Shown piece after piece: positions 28,201-40,200 of a stretch of 64,000 nucleotides of DNA. The position numbers and the translations under genes are program-made. The stretch covers positions 34,212,001 to 34,276,000 of the forward strand of contig NC_059385.1 of NCBI RefSeq assembly GCF_019703515.2. Reading direction: 5' to 3'. The first letter of the stretch is position 1; each line of letters begins with the position of its first letter. The notes below the pieces were generated by a model that saw nothing but the letters and a program-made list of their open reading frames with translations, made no database searches and was not told the origin of the DNA. The stretch comes from Myxocyprinus asiaticus. Lineage: Eukaryota > Chordata > Actinopteri > Cypriniformes > Catostomidae.

Positions 28201-31200
28201 ATATGGTACATAACGAGTGATGAGAAAATGTTGTTGTTGTTACAGCGTAGTAGTTTTGAATTGAAGCAGGAATTATGCAGAGAAGTATGTCTTACATTGT
28301 AGTAAGCACAACATGAAGACTCAGAGGTGAACAGAAGTAAACATTTTAAAATCCTCCTTTGCTAAATTCGAACTTCCAATCTTTTGATCCTTAGTCCAAT
28401 GTTTTGACCACTAGGCCACTCAGTTGACACACCTCAACAATGGCAAAGAGATATGACAAGTTAAGAGTCAACACACAAAAGCGTTGGTTAGCATGCTAAC
28501 TGATTAGCATGCTAAGCTAATGTTGCCTACAAATAACAGCCTTAAAAGGTAAAATAGCCTACAGTTAGCATGCTAATGATTAGCATGATGAGCTATAATA
28601 GCATATAGTCAAGTCATTTTTTTTGTATAGCGCCTTTCACAACACACATCTTTAAAATTAAAGATGCATGTAACATATAGCATGTTAAATGGACCATTTT
28701 CTTTTGAACTATCGGTGGTGCTGTTTTCAAGCTTTTCAGGTTCCCTCAGGACATTATTTCGATGACACGTACTAATTTTTATTTATGTTCGACAAAGAGT
28801 TCAGAAGATACAACGATTTATATTAAAATTCAAAATGGTGGAAAGTAGGGGTGGGCGATATGAACAAAATCTTATATCGTGATGTTAGTAATAGTAAAAA
28901 AAACCTCTGGATGTTATAGTAAAAAAATTGGAAAATCACGAATAATACATTAACCATATTGTAATGCCTATTTTTTGGATAATCCAGTCAGTGAATTTAA
29001 TACTGCCAAATTCTTCCTCATAATTTTCTCTTTATTTGGAACTTAACATAGTAAAAAAAAAAAAAATACATTATGCCACATTTCAGTCTATGTTGTTGAC
29101 CAATATTATAATTTTTATAAACTTTCCTCAAGAAGCTCAAAGGGGGGGGGGTTGATAACATTCTCTTTTAACAGTTTTCTTTCCCCCTCAGGTGCCTAAA
29201 ACTTTTGAACAGTACTGTGTGAGTTTTATATGTTTGAATTATAATAAAAAAAAAAAAAAAAACATTTGTATCTGAATTCGAAAAATAAAAGTGGCTGGTG
29301 GGCAAAAAAGTTCATTTCATACCCCTGCTTATATAAGAATACTACAAGTGTTTTGTTTTTGTTCCTCTGCTCAGTTCTAAGCCCAGAAAGTCTCAGATGT
29401 TGGTGGAAGCATTGCCAGGGTCGGGTGAGGGCTGGTCTAAGCAAAAACAAACTGCCCAGAGTGAATTATTAGATGTGCTTAAACCCAAGGTAAGCGTGCA
29501 CCTCTTAGAGTGATGCATGTACCTAATTAAAACCAATTTTTTACAGACATTTTTTTTTTATGGTGGTTGCTTTTGTATCCAAACAGTGTAATATTATGCC
29601 AACAACTAACTACAATATGAAAAAGTATGTCAAAAATTACTAGTTGTAAGTAGTTTACAAAATATCCTTGACTAGATGTATCCATTTGCCAATCAGTAAA
29701 TGAAGCAAAACAATAGTTTACTCATGAAAACCTTGACATTTGCTTGATTTTAGATCTGAAATATCTGCAGAGTGATTTGCATTGTCAGTCATTCACTGTC
29801 ATTCATTCACATGGCAAGTAGAAGAATGTTAGCATGTAAGTAGGAGTTTTATAAGGGCTCGACAATAAGGACTGCCCAATGACTGAGAGAGAGATTCGGG
29901 CCAGTTGCTAGAACTGTCATTTGCCCGATTGGGCCAGTACTGCACTTTTAATGTTAGTGCAAGCAGACAACAAGTGAGAGAGCACAAAAATTACACTGAG
30001 CGAACACTGTCTTCTAACCGAACACTCGGGAGTTGAGCGAGTGTGATTATATTGAGCGTGCGCATAATATACTGGGCGTGGCGAGTCACAGTTGCATGCA
30101 GACACCAAGCGCACTCTCGGGGAACTGTCCTCATTTTGTTCCAAGTGTCTTTTTTTTAGAGAGTCTACTTTACATCATCCTCATAACACACCTGTTACAT
30201 TTCTCATTTCTGGACTGTACATGTGTTTTTGTGCTTTGTGTATCAGTCAGTCTTGGTCTTGTTTAAGTTGTCTGATTTCATGTTTATATCCACATTCTTA
30301 ATTTATAGATTAGACCTAATATTTACCTAATCAAAACTTTAACTCCATGATTAAATCCTTGATCCTGCTTGTGAAAACATTACACATGCCCAAAAGTTGA
30401 TGGCTTGACTAAACAGGTGACTGAAAACCCATCATTTGTTCCACTGAACTCTTTGCTGAAAAACATGTGTTAATGGCAGGATGGCTGAACCATATTTATG
30501 TATCATGTGTTTATAAATTCATATCTTTAAAGCACTTATATGGTGTACATAAGGCATATAATCTTGCAAATTATAAATGTGATACAATTTTGGGGAAATT
30601 GTCTTAAATATATATAAAAAATATTTAGCTTCAGACACATTTTTAATGTCATGATGGTAAAAACAGATCTTTTTCTTTTTTGTGTTGGGCCACTGAAAAT
30701 TTTGGCAGGACAAGTAAAATCTGAAGCAATGGCCCAATCGGGCCAGTAGAACAAATCCTTAGCGTTGAGCCTGTTTATAAATATTTTGATAAACGTACCA
30801 AAAAAAAAATGATATACTTTAAAAACAGATGGATAAGCATTCATTTGATTAGGTTTGGGAACTGAGGACCGAATATGCATTCTTCCACCAATGCAGACGC
30901 AACACTGTACTAAAATACTTTGTGTTTTCTCCACTACTGTTCAACAGCACTGCAACATATAAGAAGCACACAGACTCACAAATGTTCTTTTGAATCTTCA
31001 CTGCAAAACATACAGCATTACCACCCAAACAACTCTCGTCAGCAGCATCTTTTTAGTAGATAACTTACTGAACCACAAATTATTCATTTAATCATGTCCG
31101 ACTCTAAATTAACCCAGAATTGTTACTGTGTTGTGTCTACCTAGGCTTTTTAGATTTAAATCAGAGTAATTTTGCTATGGTTGTTGAAATGAGGTGTTGT

Positions 31201-34200
31201 TAAAGATGCACATTATGAGTATTGTTGTAATTAGGGGTGTTTTATATATACACTGTGCATTCAGAAAGTATTCAGACCCCTTCATTTTATTTCACATTTT
31301 ATGTCGCAGCCTTATGCTAAAATGCCTTTTTTTTTTTTTTTTTTTTAATTTACATCAATCTACACTGCATTCCCCATAATGACAAAGCAAAAACCAGATT
31401 TTTGATAACTTTTCAAAATTTATTAAAAAGAAAAAACTGAAATATCACATTGACATAAGTATTCAGACCCTTAACTCAGTACTTTTGTTGAAGCACCTTT
31501 GGCAGCGATTACAGCCTCAAGTAATTTTGGGTTGCTCCGATACCAAAAGTTTGGCTTCGGTACGATACCAGCCCTGGTACCTCGGTATCGATACTAAATC
31601 GATACTATAATCAACAAATAAAAAAACCTCAGATTTTTTATGAAATTACACAAATGACTTCATTAAAAGAACTGCATAATTATAATAATAATAAACACAA
31701 CCATTTAATACTAAATAATTGATATTATGAGTATTATTGCTACTTTTTGAATATTAATTTTTTTTTATCTTCAATTTCACACATCCATTTGAATAGAGCT
31801 TTCATGTTAGCAGGACTTGTATTTTGACAGACCTTTGAGTTCTTCCTGTTTTTATGGGTTAGTTATATCAAGCTTCCCATTAATGCTGGGATAATCCCGT
31901 TGCTACTCTAGAGCTGAAATATCCGAGCTGCACCCGAGGAGTTCATTTAAGTGTTAACAGCCATTTATACTCTAAACACACTGCATGAAAATTAAGCACC
32001 AGCAGTGTGTGTTGAATTTGTGTGTGTGAATCAAAAGAGAGAGCAGAGCGGCACCTCTTCATTCTGTAGCATGCAGTACATGTTAAATGACAACCTTATG
32101 CTTTTTAATGGTCACACTTGGCCATATCCAGAGGTATTTTATTTTTCAAATTGTCATTGATTTCATCTCAAATTTGTCACATCTCATATAATTTTGCAAT
32201 GACAGCATAATGTAATATGGTACCGAAATTAGAAACAAGGTGATATCGTACCATTTTCATTATTTTTATTTATTTTATTTTTTTTGTATCACGATACTCC
32301 GTTAGTACCGGTAAACCGCGCAAACCTAGTATGATGCGACAAGCTTTGCACACATGGATGTGGGGATTTTCTGCCATTCTTCTCTGCAGATCCTCTCAAG
32401 CTCTGTTAGGTTGGATGGGGACCATCAGTGGACAGCCATTTTCACACCCCCACAGCATGATGCTACCATGACGCTTCACTGTTTGGGATGGTATTGTACA
32501 GGTGATGAGTAGTGCCTGGTTTCCTCCAGACATGACGCTTGGAACTGAGGCTAAACAGTTCAATCTTTGTTTCATCAGAGAATATTGTTTCTTACAGTCT
32601 GAGAGTCCTTTTAGGTGCTTTTTTGCAAATTCCAAGCAGGCTTTTATCTCCGTATGGCCACTCTGCCATAAAGCCCAGATCGGTGGAGTGTTGCAGTGAT
32701 GGTTGTCCTTCTGCAAGTTTCTCCCATCTCCACACAAAATCTCTGGAGCTCAAGCAGAGTGACCTCTGGGTTCTTGGTCACCTCTCTTACCAAGGCCCTT
32801 CTCTCCCGATTGCTCAGTTTGGCAAGGCAGCCAGCTCTAGGAAGAGTCCTTGTTGCTCCAAACTTCTTCCATTTAAGAATTATGGAGGCCACTGTGCTCT
32901 TGGGAACCTTCAATGCAGCTGAAAATTTGTGCCTCGACACAATTCTGTCTCCTGAGCTCTGCAGGCAGTTCCTTTGACCTCATGGCTTGGTTTTTGCTCT
33001 GATATGCATTTTCAACTGTGAAACCTTATATAGACAGGTCTGTGCCTTTCCAAATCATGTCCACTCAATTGAATTTGCCACATGTGGACTCCAATCAAAG
33101 TGTAGAAACCACATATCAAAGATGATCCAGAGAAATGGGATGCACCTGTGCTAAATTTCAAGTGTCATAGCAAAGGGTCTGAGTACTTATGTCAGTGTGA
33201 TATTTCAGTTTCTTCTTTTTAATAAATTTGCAGTTATCAAATCTTTTTTTTTTTTTGGCTTTGTCATTATGGGTTATGGAGTGTAGATTGATTAAAAATA
33301 TATATATATATTTAAAGCATTTTAGCATAAGGCTATGTGAAAAAAAAAATTAAGGGGTCTGAATATTTTCTGAATGCACTGTGTATATATAAAAAGGAAT
33401 ATAAATTAAATATCTTGATTAGTCTGTAAACACCTTTTGCAAGAATCTGTTATGTTAAAAAAATTAAATGAGCAAGCTGCTGAGGGCAGCAATTCCAATA
33501 TTAATTGCATTTATTTCAAATATTTATTTCTCAAAAGCACACAAATTTGTTAAGGAACAGGAACCATTAAGATGAATCTGCATCAGAACTGGAATCATGA
33601 AATTCCTTAGGATTGAGAACGCTATTGCCCTCTTGATGTTTTATGTTGAAATTAGACTCTTACAGTTTGTTCTGTTCAGAGCTGAGTGACCTAATCTTAG
33701 ACCTTAAGTGAGTTCATATATACATGTTCAGTCATGCTGGATGTCTTTTAGAGGTCTGTTAATTGCTGCTTCAGTGAATGCTTCTGTTTTTGCAGAATCA
33801 TGTGAAAGGCAATGGAAAGAGACACCAGGACTCTCCAAATATGAAAAAAAGAGCTAACGGTGTCAGTCACCAGCAGGTGAGTCCCTCATACACCCATTTA
33901 CTATACATTTATAGTGACAGGTATAGCTTTCTAACACTACATTGTCTTGTAGAAAGATGACAAGAAACTTCAACCCAGAAGACTGCAGGATAATTTTGAC
34001 ACAGGTACTTAAGTAATGATATTTAATACATCTTATACAATTGCATTAGAAATAGGGCTGGGCAATAAAGCTAAAGCAACATTTTCTTTTTAATTTTTTT
34101 ATTTTTTATTTCATTTAAGATATTCAATATCTGTTTGCACTGGCAGGGCTTTAAAATATATTTCTTCCCTATTTTTCCATTATTTTCAAGACATTTTTGC

Positions 34201-37200
34201 CAAGTAGATTAAAAATGTTTAATGCAAGAAGTAGTACAGTAAAAATCTAGTATTTGGACCCAAGCAAGGATATTTAATAATTTTAATTTATATGCACTAA
34301 TACATGGTAATAAACAGCAATATTTACACACACGTTTTACAGAAACATTTGAAATACACTGGCGGCCAAAAGTTTGGAATAATGTATAGATTTAGCTGTT
34401 TCGGGAGGAAATTGGTATTTAATTCACCAAAGTGGCATTCAACTGATCACAAAGTATAGTCAGGACATTACTGATGTAAAAAAACAGCATCATCACTATT
34501 TGAAAAAAGTCATTTTTCTGATTTAACAGTTTTTGTTGATTCATACAATTAACAAAGAAAAGCAAAACATACAGTTGTGCTCAAAAGTTTGCATACCCTG
34601 GCAGAAATTGTGTGCATTTTTGCAAATTTTGGCATTGATTTTGAAAATATGACTGATCATGCAAAAAAACTGTCTTTTATTTAAGGATAGTGATCATATG
34701 AAGCCATTTATTATCACATAGTTGTTTGGCTCCTTTTTAAATGCTAATGATAACAGAAATCACCCAAATGGCCCTGATCAAAAGTTTACATACCCATGTT
34801 TGGCCTTGTTACAGACGCACAAGGTGACACACACAGGTTTAAATGGTAATTAAAGGTTAATTTCCCACACCTGTGGCTTTTTAAATTGCAATTGGTGTCT
34901 GTGTATTAATAGTCAATGAGTTTGTTAGCTCTCACGTGGATTCACTGAGCAGGCTAGATACTGAGCCATGGGGAGCAGAAAAGAACTGTCAAAAGACCTA
35001 CGTAACAAGGTAATGGAACTTTATAAAGATGGAAAAGGATATAAAAAGATATCCAAAGCCTTGAAAATGCCAGTCAGTACTGTTCAATCACTTATTAAGA
35101 AGTGGAAAATTAATCTCTTAATACCAAGCCAAGGTCAGGTAGACCAAGAAAGATTTCAGCCACAACTGCCAGAATTTCTGTGATTTCTGTTACCATTATG
35201 ATTTAAAAAGAAGCCAAACAACTATGTGGTAATAAATGGCTTCATATGATCACTATCCTTAAATAAAAGACAGTTTTTTTTTTTTTTTTTTTTGCATGAT
35301 CAGTCATATTTTCAAAATCAATGCCAAAATTTCACAATTTCTGCCAGGGTATGCAAACTTTTGAGCACAACTGTATATTCACAATCAACAGTTAACCACC
35401 ACTATTACCCCTCCCAATCCCCAACCCCACCCTGACCCTCAACGAACATCCCCGTGGTCACACATGAGTATAAACGCACACAAAAACCAATCATAATAAT
35501 CACACACATTTAAAACTATACTCCTCTCTCCACCGCCCCTCCCCGAGAGCCCTCCAAGAACACCAAATAGATGCCCCATTTCCCATCAAACGAGTCCAAG
35601 TTCCCCAGCCTTCTACATAAAACTTCCTCGAAAGCCGCCACCCTCCCTATCTCCGTGCATCACCCTTGAAATGAGGGCACTCCAGCCGACTTCCATCCCC
35701 TTAAAACAATCTGTCTGCCGATCGTAACACTGGTTAGGACCCAATTTTTTATGTGTTTATCCCCTATATTGATTACCGCCCCATCGCCTAAAATACAGAG
35801 TCTGGGGCAAAATGCAATTTGAGTGCCCAATACGTCACACATAAAACTCTAAACCTTCAACCAAAATTCTTGGATCTTAACACACCACCAAAAAACATGG
35901 GTTGTGTCTCCATCTTCTGATTGGCATCGCCAGCAATGGGTGTGTCTTTAAGACCAAGCCTATACAATCTAGAGGTGGTCCAATAGAATTGATGTAAAAT
36001 CTTGAATTGCATAAGGCAAACCCTTGCATCTCTAGATGCAGACTTGATGTGTTTTAGAATCCAAGCCCACACTCCCTCCAATACCAAGTTTTTTTTGTTA
36101 TTAATATTTTTATTGATTCATAAATTAACACAAAAAATACAACATCTATATAATGAATCAAAAACTTTAAACATTAAACCCCCACTATATCCCCTCCCCC
36201 TACCAAATTCTCAACCCACCCTGACCCCCCTACGAACACCCCTGTGGTCAATAGAATATAGACACACACACACACAAAACTAAAACAACAACATAAAATA
36301 ACATACAATAATCAAGTATAATAAAAAAAAAAAAACTAAACTTTAAATTACTACCTCCACTGCCCCACCTCGAGATTCCCTCAAAATGCTAAATAATTGC
36401 CCCATTTCTTATTGTAAGATTCCCTAATCCCCATCCTAATGCTCGACCCCTCCTCAAAGGCAGCCACCTTCCCCATCTCCGCGCACCACTCCGGGAACGA
36501 GGGTGCTCCATCTGACTTCCAACTCCTCAAAATAACCTGCCTACCAGTCATTACACTGGTCAAAACCCAGTCCTTCATGTACTTGTCTACCAAATCCATG
36601 ACCTCCCTATCTCCCAAAATACAGAGTCTGGGGCAGAACGAGACCTGAGTGCCCAACACATCACACACAAAACATTGCACCTTCAGCCAAAATTCTTGGA
36701 TCTTAAGGCACCCCAAAAAAAACATGGATGGTGTCTCCATTTTCAGTATGGCATTGCCAGCAGATGGGTGTGTCCTTAAGACCAAGCCTATACAATCTAG
36801 AGGGGGTCCAATAAAATCTATGTAAAATCTTAAATTGCATAAGGTGAACCCTTGCATCTCTAGATGCAGACTTTGTTTTTTAGAATCCTTGCCCACACTT
36901 CCTCCTCCAATACCGTTTAAATCTTTCTCCCATAAACTTTTGAGAGAATTTAAAGCTCCGTCCCTAGACTCTGAATTAACGGAGTAATACACCGATGCCT
37001 CATGACCATCACCACTTCCAGAGTATCTGCCGCTCTAGGGGGGTGTATTCTACTCCCAAAAACAGCAGAGCAGGTGGCGCAGCTGTAAATACTTATAAAA
37101 TTGAGATCTGGGAATCCCAAAATGTTGAATCAAATTTTCAAAAGATCTCAAAACTCCACCCTCATACAGGTCACCAAGTGTATTAACCCCCCTCACAATC

Positions 37201-40200
37201 CAATCTGACCAACAGAAAGGGGACTTATTAATACATAGTTTAGGGTTCAGCCATATGCTCGAGGCTACGTTTAAATAAATATCAGAATTAAACACTCTGG
37301 ACACTTTTGTCCATATCGAGTGCAAATGCAAAATAACGGGGTGCGACTTGACCTCTCCAGCTAGTTTAACCGAAAGGCTTTGCAGTGGCGAGATGGGGCA
37401 AGACCTTCCTTTTCAATACAAAACCAGGGAGGAGCTCTCTCAGGTGGAAGCAACCAATGAACCAAATGTCTAAGACTGAATGCATAATAATAAAATAAAA
37501 TCTTGGGTAGGTCTAACCCACCTTTGTCAGTCGGCCTATGTAACTTACTGAAATTTAACCTGGGACGTTTACCATTCCAAATGAAGGACTTCGCTATGCT
37601 ATCAAATTGCTTGAAATAAGAGAGGGGACATCTACAGGGAGAGATTGTAGCAGGTAGTTAAATTTTGGAATGCAAATCATTTTAATAACATTAACCTTCC
37701 CAATTATCGATAAGTGTAATGAAGCCCACCTGTCCACATCATTCGAAAACCTTTTTATTAAGGGATCAAAATTAACTCTGACTAAATCAGACAAATGTGC
37801 TGGGAATAAAATTCCTAAATACTTAATTCCCTGTTTGGGCCACAGGAAGGCACCCGGCTGGAAGGCTGTTACTGGACAGTATGCTGTCAAAGCCAAAGCT
37901 TCGGATTTAAACCAATTGACTTTGTATCCTGAGAATTTGGAAAAGGAGTTAATCATTCTGTGGAGGCAAGGCATAGATCTAGTAGGGTCGGAGACGAATA
38001 ATAAAATATCATCTGCGTAAAGCAGAAGCTTATGCGCCACACCTCCCGCCGTCACCCCTGGAAAATCATCCTTCTTTCTTATCGCGGCTGCTAATGGTTC
38101 CAGGGCAAGACAGAACAATAATGGAGAAAGAGGGCAACCCTGCCAAGTGCCCCTATCCAGAGTAAAATAATCTGAAATTAACCCATTTGTTTGCACCGCT
38201 GCTACAGGGTGTCTATAAAGTAACTTAATCCAACCAATAAATGTACTCCCGAACCCATACCTTTACAAAATCTTAAAAAGATAATCCCATTCTACCATAT
38301 CAAATGCCTTTTCGGCATCAAGAGAGATGGTAGCAACCGGAGATTGATCATTCGCTACTGACCACATGATATTGATGAGACGCCTGATGTTATCAGAAGA
38401 GCTACGACCTCGAATAAACCCCACCTGATCTATATGTATAAGTGATGTCATAACTTTACATAATCGATTAGCCAGAATTTTGGAAACATTTTTTACATCT
38501 AACTGGATCAGGGAAATTGGGCGGTAACTTTTACACTCGCTTGGATCTTTGTCCTTTTTTAGAATCAGACTGATCCGGGCTTGTGTCATGGTTGGCGGAA
38601 GCTTTCCATTGTTTAATGAATCAGTATAAACTTCTAACAAAAGTGGAGCCAGTTCTGTAGCATAAGATTTGAAAAACTCAGAGGAAAAGCCGTCAGGCCC
38701 CGGACCCTTGCCTGTAGGCAAGGCTTTAATTACCTCAACAAGCTCCTCCAAGGTTATCTCAGAATCAAGAGAATTTTTTGCACAGTCGTCAGTTTAGAGA
38801 GATCTAATGGTTCCACAAAGTTCCTAATATCTTCATCAGTGGATGAAGACGTGGAACCATAGAGATCAAGATAGAACTCTTTAAAGGCATTATTAATATC
38901 AATAGCTGTGGTAAATATTTCACCACAAGCAGATTTCACTGAGGGAATGATAGAAAAAGTCTCTCTCTGCTATATATATCTAGCCAAAAGTTTTCCTGCT
39001 TTGTCACCCGACTTAAAGTATGACTGTCTTGCCCTGAATAACCAAAACTCCACTTTCCGTGACAAAATAGTATTATATCTATATTTCAATCGGGTCAATT
39101 CTCTGAGGCCATCAGATGACATACGGCGCTTCAGCTCTGCCTCAGCACTTTTAATATTTCCTTCCAACTCCAAGTTCTTGTGCTTTTGGATTTTTTTGAT
39201 GAATGAGGCATACTGTATGATCCGACCCCTAAGAAATGCCTTAACTGCCTCTCAAGCCACACCCACAGAGGATACTGAGGACCAGTTGGTCTCCATATAA
39301 ACACTGATTTCAGTCTTTAACATTTGTTGGAAATCAGGATTTTGCAAAAGGGACACATTAAGGTGCCAACTATATGATTTCTTTTTCTCTGTATATGGCA
39401 ACACCTTTAAACTCACCAGAGCATGATCTGAGACGAAGATATTTCCAATTGCGCAATCAACAACAGATGAAATGAGGGATTTGGATATATAAAAAAAAAA
39501 TCTATTCTAGAATAAATCTTATGGACTGATGAAAAAAATGTATAGTCCCTACCAGATGGGTTCAAAAGTCTGCAAATATCTGTAAGACCAAGATTTTTAC
39601 ACATCCTGTGAAGCGTCAATGTTGCTCTAGGGGGCTTGCACACTTTTGCTTCACTATGATCAAGGACTGAGTCCATCAAAAGATTAAAGTCTCCTCTAAA
39701 TATTATATCATGAGGGGTGCCAGCGGCTTGCAACATCCCTTCAAGATCTATAAAAAAAGCCTTGATCATCAACGTTAGGTGCGTAAATATTAGCCAAAAT
39801 CAACCTTTGCCCTTGAATTTCAACTAACGCAATAATTACTCTTCCTAATTTATCTTTAATCTGTTTGAGACATTTGAATTGTAGATGTTTATTTACCAAT
39901 ATAATGACTCCCTTGCTCTTATTTGAGCCAGCACTAAAGAAAACATGTCCACCCCATATCTTCCCAAATTTTTCAGCTTCCTGCGGGGAGAGATGTGTTT
40001 CTTGAAGAAACATTATATCATATTTCTTACGTTTAAGAAAAGAAATAACCTTCTTTCTTTTTATGGGGTGCCCCAACCCATTTACATTCCATGTGGAGCA
40101 AGATAATACACTCATTAACATTTGACATTTTGAAATAGTAGAAAAAATAAATTGTGTGTCAAAATTAGACAGACCACATTCCCCATTAGTGAAACAATCA

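Larger units (their letters stand above)
31251..33383 (-). mobile_element. Degenerate Tc1-like element interrupted by another insertion
   Basis: TA-flanked (31249-31250, 33384-33385). Termini cactgtgcattcagaaagta and the complement of ctgaatgcactgtg, with long inverted repeats (aaagtattcagacccctt) and inner copies (ataagtattcagaccctta). An unrelated segment of about 0.8 kb sits inside (31531-32328). In dcp2 intron 8, antisense. Confidence 0.9.

Noticed and set aside
28364..28427. Functional tRNA gene
   Set aside because: The B box is degraded and the acceptor arm does not pair convincingly.
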